DNA of 10,328 bases, taken from positions 1-10,328 of the forward strand of contig JAHEZC010000005.1 in NCBI GenBank assembly GCA_023251275.1, given 5' to 3'. Position 1 is the first letter of the stretch. Each line of letters opens with the position of its first letter. This stretch comes from Parafilimonas sp. (lineage in GTDB: Bacteria; Bacteroidota; Bacteroidia; Chitinophagales; Chitinophagaceae). A model generated the notes under the pieces. That model searched no databases. It was not told the DNA's origin and saw only the letters and a list, made by a program, of their open reading frames with translations. The position numbers and the translations under genes are program-made. Of the stretch, positions 1-6,191 are shown in pieces.

Positions 1-1073
1 CCAAAACCCATCAGGCTTCGGATAGCTGTTGGTGCTGTGTAGATAATATTCACTTTGAATTTATCCACGATATCCCAGAAGCGTCCCGCATCCGGCCAGG
101 TGGGAATGCCTTCAAACATCAGCGAAGTAGCGCCTGCACTCAGCGGCCCATAAACAATATAACTATGACCGGTAACCCAACCTATATCTGCGGTGCAGAA
201 GTGAATGTCAGCCTGCTGGTATTGAAATACATTGACAAAAGTATAATTGGTATAGACCATGTATCCTGCGCAGGAATGTACAACCCCTTTTGGCTTTCCC
301 GTAGAACCGGAAGTATATAAAATAAATAAGGGATCTTCCGCATCCATTTCTTCAGCAGGGCATTCAGTCATCCCGAGTGTTTCAATTTTTTTTATCTCAT
401 CTTCCCACCAGACATCACGGCCTTTTATCATACTCACTGCCGTTCTTGTTCTTGTGCAGACGATCACCCGCTTTACAAACGGGCAGCCTATCAGTGCATC
501 ATCAATTACACTTTTTAGAGGAATATCTTTTGCGCCGCGGAATGCGCCGTCGCAGGTGACAATGTATTCAGCCTGTGCATCCTGTAAACGATCGGCAATA
601 CTTTGTGCTGAAAAACCTCCGAATATCACGGAATGAATAGCGCCAATCCTTGCACACGCAAGCACTGAAATGGCGAGCTCCGGTATCATACCCATATAGA
701 TGCAAACCCGGTCTCCTTTTTTTACACCATTATTTTTCAGCACATTGGCGAACTGGCAAACCTTGTTGTATAAGTCTTTATAGGTGAGAATGCGGTGATG
801 CTCTTCGGGGTCATTGGGTTCCCAGATAAGGGCGGGCATACTGCCGTGGTTTTCGAGATGCCTGTCAAGGCAATTTTCAGTGATATTCAGCTTTCCGCCT
901 GCAAACCATTCTATTTTTGGCTCTGTGAAATTCCATTCCAGCACCTTGTCCCATCTGCGTCTCCAGTAAAAATGACCGGCAATATCGCCCCAGAATTTTT
1001 CAGGGTCTTCAATGCTTTGTTTGTAGGCTTCCCTGTAGGCTTCCAATGATTTGATCTGGTAAGGATATGACAT
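1..1073 (-). CDS. acs: Acetyl-CoA synthetase, N-terminal part (runs off the left edge)
   Basis: AMP-forming acetate:CoA ligase, which activates acetate to acetyl-CoA through acetyl-AMP in the cytoplasm. The first 357 codons are present; the family is about 650 residues long, so the C-terminal subdomain and its conserved acetylation-site lysine lie outside the window. Translation of the minus strand from the ATG at 1073 gives an ACS N-terminal domain (FWGDIAGHFYW near residues 28-38), then the AMP-binding domain with the P-loop-like motif TSGSTGKPKG at residues 254-263. The ACS-specific block DIGWVTGHSYIVYGPL follows. The visible end reads APTAIRSLMGFG, as expected before the core of the domain. 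There is no frameshift or stop in the visible part. It diverges from the phosphoribosyltransferase gene, with about 225 bases between the starts. A weak -7-like box (TAAATTTA on the minus strand, 1098-1105) lies 24 bases upstream. The identification is firm; the acetate preference over propionate is inferred from overall similarity. Confidence 0.96.
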   Translation of the reverse strand, partial: MSYPYQIKSLEAYREAYKQSIEDPEKFWGDIAGHFYWRRRWDKVLEWNFTEPKIEWFAGGKLNITENCLDRHLENHGSMPALIWEPNDPEEHHRILTYKDLYNKVCQFANVLKNNGVKKGDRVCIYMGMIPELAISVLACARIGAIHSVIFGGFSAQSIADRLQDAQAEYIVTCDGAFRGAKDIPLKSVIDDALIGCPFVKRVIVCTRTRTAVSMIKGRDVWWEDEIKKIETLGMTECPAEEMDAEDPLFILYTSGSTGKPKGVVHSCAGYMVYTNYTFVNVFQYQQADIHFCTADIGWVTGHSYIVYGPLSAGATSLMFEGIPTWPDAGRFWDIVDKFKVNIIYTAPTAIRSLMGF

Positions 1074-1252
1074 AAGAACTAAATTTTAAAGAGGGGCTAA
1101 ATTTACGGCAATGTGATTAAAAAAAACCGGAGAAATATTTTGCAAAATCCTCAATGTTTCTGTTGAGTGCATTTAGTCACGTACTTTCTATTGCTCAGGC
1201 ATATTTCCAAAACACTAATGCGGTATAATCTCTTTTAGCCAAATAAGGAATG

Positions 1253-1260
1253 TAACTTTG
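1253..1260 (+). promoter_or_regulatory. Bacteroidota -7 promoter box (TAACTTTG) of the PRTase/DprA-like cassette
   Basis: TAACTTTG matches the Bacteroidota primary-sigma -7 consensus TAnnTTTG exactly. A T-rich TTTT at 1233-1236 lies 16 bases upstream but is a poor -33 element. Transcription would start near 1264-1268, leaving a leader of roughly 35 bases before the ATG at 1300. The longest possible frame would begin with a TTG at 1258, inside this box, which argues against that start. Confidence 0.6.
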
Positions 1261-1299
1261 GAAGAGTGCATTCATCATTCATCCAAAGTAAAACTTCTC

Positions 1300-1941
1300 A
1301 TGGAGCTGAACATTCAGAAATTGCATGGGCATTGGGCAGAAGGTTTTGCACTCGATCAGCATACCGCATCGAGCAGACCCATCAAAGAAATGAAAATAGT
1401 AAAGATGATTGTTGATGGGAAAGAAACTGAAATGAAAGTTCCGGGAGAAGTGATAGGATGGAATACTATAAGAACAGAAATAGCAGAACATTTATACCAA
1501 TTGAAATACCTGCAGGATAAAAGTTATGTTGATATAATTTCAACTGAAGCGGCAAATTTTCTGAAAACCAAACCGGTTTGGAACCTTCACAAAATCATCC
1601 CTGTTCCTCCGTCGGAAACCGTCAGGAATTTTCAACCTGTTTATGAAATGGCTAAAGCTATCGGAAATTTTTGCAGACTGGATGTAGATTTCACTACAAT
1701 GAAAAAAGTAAAGGCTACCATTCAACTTAAGTCAATTATGGATGGCGATCAGCGAAAAGAAATTCTGAAAGACGCATTCGATATTGTTTATGGTATATTA
1801 GCAGGTAAAAATGTTTTGTTGTTTGATGACTTGTTTCGTTCCGGCGCAACTTTAAATGCAGCCTGTGACATAATAAAGAATAAAGGGAAAGCAGCTAACG
1901 TTTATGTTTTAACCATTACAAAGACACGCATAAAACGATGA
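1300..1941 (+). CDS. ComF-like phosphoribosyltransferase, ShosT-like (putative toxin of a two-gene defence/TA cassette)
   Basis: A 213-residue type I phosphoribosyltransferase-fold protein. The PRPP-binding motif VLLFDDLFRSGAT is at residues 172-184, with the acidic pair D176/D177 followed by the small/Thr loop. IIPVPPS at 99-105 matches the ComF-type IPVPxx strand. The N-terminus carries HGHWAEGFALDQHTASS (9-25), a W-x-x-G-[FY]-A-L-D-x-H-T pattern that I associate with stand-alone ComF-like proteins in accessory loci. It lacks the N-terminal zinc-finger cysteines of competence ComF. I chose ATG 1300 over the in-frame TTG at 1258 because the TTG overlaps the -7 box. The stop overlaps the next start (ATGA, 1938-1941), so the two genes are probably translationally coupled. 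A PRTase gene coupled to a DprA-like gene is the layout of ShosTA, where the PRTase (ShosT) is the toxin and the DprA-like protein (ShosA) the antitoxin. The PRTase/ComF-like fold is well supported. The toxin role is inferred from the pairing, and the substrate is unknown. Confidence 0.85.
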   Translation: MELNIQKLHGHWAEGFALDQHTASSRPIKEMKIVKMIVDGKETEMKVPGEVIGWNTIRTEIAEHLYQLKYLQDKSYVDIISTEAANFLKTKPVWNLHKIIPVPPSETVRNFQPVYEMAKAIGNFCRLDVDFTTMKKVKATIQLKSIMDGDQRKEILKDAFDIVYGILAGKNVLLFDDLFRSGATLNAACDIIKNKGKAANVYVLTITKTRIKR

Positions 1942-2939
1942 GAAGTAAAGATTACTATTGGTTCAGGCTATTTTCCGCCAATGGCTTTGGCGCAAAAAGC
2001 ATTCATTATATTTATAAACAACTACAGGAAAATAAAATGAATCTGGATGAGATTTTTCGGCTCACTATTGATCAGCTTGAAAAATATTTCCCGGAAATAG
2101 GAAGAGGAAAATTTTCGCGGGCAAATCTTACAGTCCTCTTAAATGAAGATGATGAACAATTCTATAATCAGTATCAAAAGCTTAAAGAAGATAAAGTTCA
2201 GCTTGTAACACTGGATGATGAAAGATATCCGAATTCTGTTCTTGAAAACTTACTGGATAGTGCGCCGCCGCTATTATTTTGCAAGGGTTATCTCCAATTG
2301 CTCAATGCCCAGGGAATTTCAATTGTAGGTTCAAGGGATGTGGATGATTTCGCTGTTATGCTTACAAAAAGTATTGCATCAAAACTTGCAGAGCATGGAT
2401 ACAACGTAACTTCCGGATATGCAAAAGGTGTTGACACAAGCGCTCACTTAGGTGCATTGGAAGCCGGTGGAACAACAACTATGATCTTAAGTTTTGGCAT
2501 AAATCATATTAGTATCCGGAAAGAGATAAAATCGTACGATTGGGAAAAAACGGCTTTGTTTGTAAGCCAGTTTGCGCCTTATGATAAATTTTCAGGGCAA
2601 AATGCGATGGTGCGCAATAAGCTGGTTTGCGCAATGTCCCGGGCAATTGTTGTGATTGCATCAGGGCCGGAAAAAGACAGCGATGGAAAATTAAGCGGTA
2701 CTTTTGATGCAGGCAAATCAGCCCTTAAAATGAATATTCCTGTTTTCGTGCTGAACCCTGAAATTTTGAAACCAATACCGCAGGGAAATATTGATCTCAT
2801 AAATATGGGAGGCATACCATTTTCCAATGGCAACGATATCATAAAAATTCTCGAAGAGCGTCCTCAACAATTAAATGTACCCACAGAAGACATTTCAAAA
2901 AAATCACCCATATCAGTGCAAATTTCTTTCGATTTTTGA
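1938..2939 (+). CDS. DprA/Smf-like SLOG-fold protein, ShosA-like (putative antitoxin partner)
   Basis: A 333-residue protein with the DNA-processing A (DprA/Smf) Rossmann-like domain. After an N-terminal helical region (about 1-85) comes the DprA entry segment with RYP at 96-98. Then come SIVGSRDV (128-135, GSR motif), SGYAKGVDTSAH (159-170, matching the family SGxAxGxDxxAH), QNAMVRNKLV (221-230, matching the [RQ]NxxxRNxxI block) and a glycine turn KLSGTFDAG (251-259). DprA proteins bind single-stranded DNA and load RecA in transformation. The usual C-terminal winged-helix domain is not evident here: the tail after about 305 is short and polar and ends in FDF. The gene follows the PRTase with an ATGA overlap rather than standing alone like a housekeeping dprA. 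With that partner, the best match is ShosA, the antitoxin of the ShosTA anti-phage/TA system. An automatic pipeline would probably call it DprA. The fold is firm; the antitoxin role is inferred from the neighbour. No terminator is evident in the 124 bases downstream. Confidence 0.85.
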   Translation: MRSKDYYWFRLFSANGFGAKSIHYIYKQLQENKMNLDEIFRLTIDQLEKYFPEIGRGKFSRANLTVLLNEDDEQFYNQYQKLKEDKVQLVTLDDERYPNSVLENLLDSAPPLLFCKGYLQLLNAQGISIVGSRDVDDFAVMLTKSIASKLAEHGYNVTSGYAKGVDTSAHLGALEAGGTTTMILSFGINHISIRKEIKSYDWEKTALFVSQFAPYDKFSGQNAMVRNKLVCAMSRAIVVIASGPEKDSDGKLSGTFDAGKSALKMNIPVFVLNPEILKPIPQGNIDLINMGGIPFSNGNDIIKILEERPQQLNVPTEDISKKSPISVQISFDF

Positions 2940-3063
2940 ACATACTCTTATTGCCAAAATTACTTTCATTTTGCGGGGAGCAATTAAATGCACATGCTTT
3001 GCGTAAAAATTTTTTCAATTCAATTCCACAACACGTATCTTCAAAATTCTTTTTAACTGCATT

Positions 3064-4794
3064 ATGAGCAACAACACAAAAGGTATCTGGAAAGTTATCG
3101 GGGCATCTTCTGTAGGTACATTGATAGAGTGGTACGATTTCTACATTTTCGGCAGCCTGGCAACGATCATATCGAAGCAATTTTTTCCCGAAGACGCCGG
3201 CACATCTGCATTGCTGAGCACACTTGCCATTTTTGCCGCAGGCTTTATTGTAAGGCCTTTCGGGGCATTGGTGTTTGGAAGGTTGGGAGATATTATCGGG
3301 CGCAAATACACTTTTTTACTTACGCTTATTCTGATGGGCGGCTCCACATTCGCCATCGGTTTAATTCCCGGTTATAAATCAATAGGCTTTGCTGCGCCAT
3401 TACTCATATTGTTGCTTCGCCTGGTACAGGGACTTGCACTCGGCGGAGAATATGGCGGCGCCGCGACTTATGTAGCGGAACATTCACCGAATCACAGGCG
3501 TGGATTTTTTACAAGCTGGATACAGACTACGGCTACACTCGGTTTGTTTCTTTCACTTGGCATTATACTGTTCACAAGAACAGAAATGGGCGTAGAAAAA
3601 TTTGGCGACTGGGGATGGCGTATTCCTTTTTTGCTCTCTTCGATTTTGGTGATCATTTCGATTTATATAAGGCTGAAGATGAAGGAAAGCCCCATGTTTT
3701 CCAAAATAAAAAGCGAGGGCAAAACTTCTTCCAACCCGCTGAAAGAAAGTTTTGTGCATAAGATAAATCTGAAGATGGTTTTGCTTGCGCTGTTTGGCGC
3801 TACGATGGGGCAGGGAGTGATCTGGTACACAGGACAATTTTATGCGCAGTCATTCATCGAGAATACATGCAAAGTAAATTTTGAACAATCAAGAACAATC
3901 ATTCTCTGGGCGATTGTTTTTGCCACACCTTTCTTCGTGGTATTTGGCACACTGAGCGATAAGATCGGAAGAAAATGGATCATGCTGCTGGGCATGTTAT
4001 TGGGTATCCTGACTTATCGTCCGATCTACCAGGCTTTCCTTGATTATACAAATCCTGCGACAAAAAGAAGCTTGGTTGATATTGCTAAAACGCATACCAC
4101 ACCTAAGCTTGCAGTGATTGAAGCGAAAGACAAAACAAAATTCCTGGTATCAGCAGTATATGATTCTGTTTTCACAGATGGCGCTGAATATAAATTTACC
4201 AAAACAGATACCATTACATTGAAAAATGAATTTCTGCATGCTTCAGATCCAGGCAACGCAGATACATTACTCGGTTTCATGGCAATGAAAAAAGATGGTG
4301 AAGGAATGGATACCGGTTTTGTGAAACTAAAATCCATGAATGGTTCTGAATCATCAGTTGCCAAAACAGATACTTTATTTCTTGATGTGGTAAAAAAATC
4401 TGTAAAGCCAAATACAATAATTGAAAAAGCTGTTGATCCGCATACATTCCGCATGATGATTTTACTGGTCTTTATTCAAATCATTTACGTAACGATGGTC
4501 TATGGACCTATTGCGGCTTTCCTGGTAGAATTATTTCCTACACGTATCCGGTATACATCCATGAGTTTGCCATATCATATTGGCAATGGTGTGTTCGGCG
4601 GCCTGGTACCTTTCTTAAGCACGTTGATCATAGAATATACCAAAACGCCTGCAAATCCTGCCGGTTCGCCGCTTGCCGGACTTTGGTACCCGATAAGTGT
4701 GGCGTCAGTCTGCTTTATAGTGGGCTTACTATATATTTCCAATAAAAAGGATTATGAAGTAATGGATGATGTGAATGTTTATGTTCATGATTAA
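3064..4794 (+). CDS. MFS transporter, metabolite:H+ symporter (MHS/ProP-like) family, with large extra loop
   Basis: Inner-membrane secondary transporter, probably importing an organic acid or similar small metabolite with protons. Family signatures: FGRLGDIIGRK (71-81, the MFS loop 2-3 motif), RLVQGLALGGEYGG (119-132), HRRGFF after helix 4 (144-149), GTLSDKIGRK (295-304, the loop 8-9 repeat of the motif) and ELFPTRIRYTSMSLPYHIGNG (489-509), all typical of MHS members. Twelve helices can be placed. The protein is 576 residues against roughly 430-550 for most of the family, because a polar segment of about 135 residues (327-460) sits between helices 9 and 10. The topology puts it on the periplasmic side. 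The reading frame is continuous through it. Long MHS proteins are known to carry an insert at this point, but this one's sequence (rich in K, T and D) is unfamiliar to me. The substrate cannot be read from the sequence. The start follows 124 bases of AT-rich DNA with no convincing promoter. The small membrane protein gene follows after 10 bases. Confidence 0.92.
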   Translation: MSNNTKGIWKVIGASSVGTLIEWYDFYIFGSLATIISKQFFPEDAGTSALLSTLAIFAAGFIVRPFGALVFGRLGDIIGRKYTFLLTLILMGGSTFAIGLIPGYKSIGFAAPLLILLLRLVQGLALGGEYGGAATYVAEHSPNHRRGFFTSWIQTTATLGLFLSLGIILFTRTEMGVEKFGDWGWRIPFLLSSILVIISIYIRLKMKESPMFSKIKSEGKTSSNPLKESFVHKINLKMVLLALFGATMGQGVIWYTGQFYAQSFIENTCKVNFEQSRTIILWAIVFATPFFVVFGTLSDKIGRKWIMLLGMLLGILTYRPIYQAFLDYTNPATKRSLVDIAKTHTTPKLAVIEAKDKTKFLVSAVYDSVFTDGAEYKFTKTDTITLKNEFLHASDPGNADTLLGFMAMKKDGEGMDTGFVKLKSMNGSESSVAKTDTLFLDVVKKSVKPNTIIEKAVDPHTFRMMILLVFIQIIYVTMVYGPIAAFLVELFPTRIRYTSMSLPYHIGNGVFGGLVPFLSTLIIEYTKTPANPAGSPLAGLWYPISVASVCFIVGLLYISNKKDYEVMDDVNVYVHD

Positions 4795-4804
4795 AAATTC
4801 TTTT

Positions 4805-5074
4805 ATGAATACAATCAGGAAAATTTTCGGATTAATATGGATCCTGCTTGGACCTGCAGTCATTTATTTTATCATATACAATGCTGTAAATGTTTTAGGC
4901 AAAGCTGATAAAGCAATTGCTGCTGCAACATCAGAGGCAGCAAGAGCAACAGCAGAAGCTGGGAGGACAAACACAATTTTACAGTGGGGCATCATTGTTA
5001 TCATTTTTATTCCTATTGCATTCGGGCTGATAATATTTGGCAAATTTGCTTTGCAGGGAGAATATGACAGATAG
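4805..5074 (+). CDS. Small two-helix membrane protein linked to the MHS transporter
   Basis: An 89-residue protein with two hydrophobic helices, about 6-27 and 60-82. They are joined by a helical Ala/Glu-rich linker (33-54), and the protein ends in GKFALQGEYDR. I recall similar small proteins encoded directly after MHS transporters in Bacteroidota (probably DUF6814), but could not search to confirm it. The frame could begin at ATG 4775, which would overlap the transporter by 20 bases. ATG 4805 is preferred because it gives a 10-base gap and a normal N-terminus (MNTIRKIFG) just before the first helix. The tight spacing indicates co-transcription with the transporter, so a role as an accessory or stabilising subunit is plausible but unproven. 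The linker seems longer and more Ala-rich than I would expect for this family. Confidence 0.8.
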   Translation: MNTIRKIFGLIWILLGPAVIYFIIYNAVNVLGKADKAIAAATSEAARATAEAGRTNTILQWGIIVIIFIPIAFGLIIFGKFALQGEYDR

Positions 5075-5215
5075 CGGAGTCGGGAAAGACAGAAAAGTCA
5101 GTAAAGTCCGTGAGTCCGTGAGCGGAACTACTCATTTACTTTCCGACTTTCGGACTTCCCAACTTTCGGACTTCCCGACTCCCCCGACTTTCGGACTTCT
5201 CTAACTTTCAGACTC
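5075..5215 (+). repeat. Composite direct/inverted repeat patch (ACTTTCGGACTTCCC units)
   Basis: Intergenic DNA between the small membrane protein gene and gldA. The 15-mer ACTTTCGGACTTCCC occurs at 5146-5160 and 5162-5176, and with one change at 5187-5201. Degenerate copies lie at 5138-5148 and 5204-5214. The left part is the rough reverse complement of the right: GGAGTCGGGAAAG at 5076-5088 faces CTTCCCGACTCC at 5171-5182. An 8-base tandem AGTCCGTG at 5105-5120 lies near the turn. The transcript could fold into a long imperfect hairpin of about 45 pairs with the loop near 5123-5130. Spacing is irregular and there are no unique spacers, so it is not a CRISPR. It could act as a terminator for the transporter operon or be a dispersed intergenic repeat. 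Confidence 0.75.
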
Positions 5216-5217
5216 AC

Positions 5218-5225
5218 TATATTTG
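5218..5225 (+). promoter_or_regulatory. gldA: Bacteroidota -7 promoter box (TATATTTG) immediately upstream of gldA
   Basis: TATATTTG matches TAnnTTTG exactly and ends four bases before the gldA ATG at 5230. A start site at the usual distance would fall at or within a couple of bases of the ATG, giving a leaderless or nearly leaderless mRNA. No clear -33 TTG is visible; the upstream DNA at that distance is the repeat patch. The match could be chance in AT-rich DNA. Confidence 0.45.
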
Positions 5226-5229
5226 AACA

Positions 5230-6138
5230 ATGTCAATACAAGTAAACGCACTGACAAAAATTTATGGACAGCAAAAAGCCATCAACAACATTTCTTTTTC
5301 CATTAGTAAAGGCGAGATTGTTGGTTTTTTAGGACCAAATGGCGCAGGCAAGAGCACAACGATGAAAATTGTGACCGGTTATTTATTGCAGGATGGAGGT
5401 ACCGCAAAAGTTTGCGGCATTGATGTGAAAGAAAAACCTGTCGAGGTGAAAAAGAAAATCGGTTACCTGCCCGAAGCAAATCCGCTTTATTATGAAATGT
5501 ATGTGAAAGAATATCTGCAGTTTGTTGCAGGTGTGTATGAAGTAAAAAACCGCAGATCAGCCATCAATAAAATAATTGAATTAACCGGGTTATCCGGTGA
5601 ATATAAAAAGAAGATAGGGCAATTGTCTAAAGGCTATAAGCAACGTGTTGGCCTTGCTGCAACCCTTGTTCACGATCCGGAAGTGCTGATTCTGGATGAG
5701 CCTACGAGTGGCCTTGACCCCAATCAAATTGTGGAAATCAGAAACCTGATTAAAGAACAGGGAAAGAATAAAACAGTTTTGTTTTCCACACATATTCTGC
5801 AGGAAGTGCAGGCGATATGTGATCGTATAATCATTATACATAATGGTGAATTGGTAGCTGATGATGCATTAAGCGCTTTGCAGCAAAGTATGCAAAGCAA
5901 TGTTGTGAAAGTTTCTTTTAAAGAAGTTTTGGATATGCAGGCATTCCGGCAATTATCTTCTGTAACCAATATCACAAGAGAAAATGAGCATGCCTGGAAA
6001 CTTAAAACGGATAATCCAACAGAGGCACGTAAACAACTTCTTGAGCTTGCTTTAAAAGAAAATCTGAATATCGTTTCACTTCAAACGGAAGGAAGTAATC
6101 TCGAAGAAATTTTCAGAACGCTCACAAAAAATGATTAG
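5230..6138 (+). CDS. gldA: GldA-like ABC transporter ATP-binding protein
   Basis: A 302-residue ABC ATPase, cytoplasmic subunit of an ABC-2-type transporter. Visible motifs: Walker A GPNGAGKS (35-42), GYLPE at the Q-loop position (78-82), signature LSKGYKQR (132-139), Walker B VLILDEP (152-158, catalytic E157) and switch histidine in STHIL (H188). The sequence runs closely parallel to Flavobacterium GldA as I remember it (KGEIVGFLGPNGAGKST, NPLYxxMYVxEYL, KKIGQLSKGY, DPNQ, EVxAICDR). In gliding Bacteroidota, GldA works with the membrane proteins GldF and GldG and is needed for gliding. Neither gldF nor gldG is adjacent here, which is common. Because GldA-like ATPases also occur in non-gliding Bacteroidota, gliding itself cannot be concluded. 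The C-terminal 90 residues form the usual accessory domain. The gene is flanked by the repeat patch upstream and a palindromic terminator downstream. Confidence 0.88.
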   Translation: MSIQVNALTKIYGQQKAINNISFSISKGEIVGFLGPNGAGKSTTMKIVTGYLLQDGGTAKVCGIDVKEKPVEVKKKIGYLPEANPLYYEMYVKEYLQFVAGVYEVKNRRSAINKIIELTGLSGEYKKKIGQLSKGYKQRVGLAATLVHDPEVLILDEPTSGLDPNQIVEIRNLIKEQGKNKTVLFSTHILQEVQAICDRIIIIHNGELVADDALSALQQSMQSNVVKVSFKEVLDMQAFRQLSSVTNITRENEHAWKLKTDNPTEARKQLLELALKENLNIVSLQTEGSNLEEIFRTLTKND

Positions 6139-6155
6139 AGTAATTCAAAGGGCAC

Positions 6156-6185
6156 AGGTTGACAACCTCCGGAGGTTGTCAACCT
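6156..6185. terminator. Perfect 30-bp palindrome between convergent genes, probable bidirectional terminator
   Basis: The 30 bases 6156-6185 equal their own reverse complement, centred on TCCGGA. Each arm is itself nearly palindromic (GGTTGACAACC on the left, GGTTGTCAACC on the right, each with only its middle base unpaired). It lies 17 bases after the gldA stop and 6 bases after the stop of the converging anti-sigma gene. On the plus strand a T-rich run (CTTTCTTATCATTTCTTT) follows, as expected of a terminator for gldA. The minus-strand downstream DNA is less T-rich. Confidence 0.7.
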
Positions 6186-6191
6186 TTCTTA

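Noticed and set aside
259..636. Plus-strand open frame of 125 codons
   Set aside because: It lies antisense to the well-supported acs coding region and has no recognisable domain.
1137..1148. 12-bp palindrome ATTTTGCAAAAT between acs and the PRTase gene
   Set aside because: It is short and AT-rich; with no second copy nearby it cannot be told from chance, although an operator is possible.
1224..1229. TATAAT resembling an E. coli-type -10 box
   Set aside because: No -35 hexamer at 16-18 bases was found, and the host appears to use Bacteroidota promoters; the TAACTTTG box downstream fits better.
1258..1299. Extended N-terminus of the PRTase starting at TTG
   Set aside because: The TTG overlaps an exact -7 promoter box, and an ATG 42 bases downstream gives a sensible protein.
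1300..2939. Natural-competence ComF and DprA housekeeping genes
   Set aside because: The zinc-finger part of ComF and the winged-helix tail of DprA are absent, and the ATGA-coupled pairing matches ShosTA better. It remains a fallback reading.
2839..3180. Minus-strand open frame of 113 codons spanning the end of the DprA-like gene and the start of the transporter
   Set aside because: It overlaps two supported genes on the other strand and has no domain signal.
4042..4443. Transporter insert as a sign of a frameshift or gene fusion error
   Set aside because: The frame is continuous on both sides and family motifs occur in the right order before and after it.
5075..5215. CRISPR array
   Set aside because: Units are 15 bases, degenerate, irregularly spaced and in both orientations, with no spacer-like unique segments.
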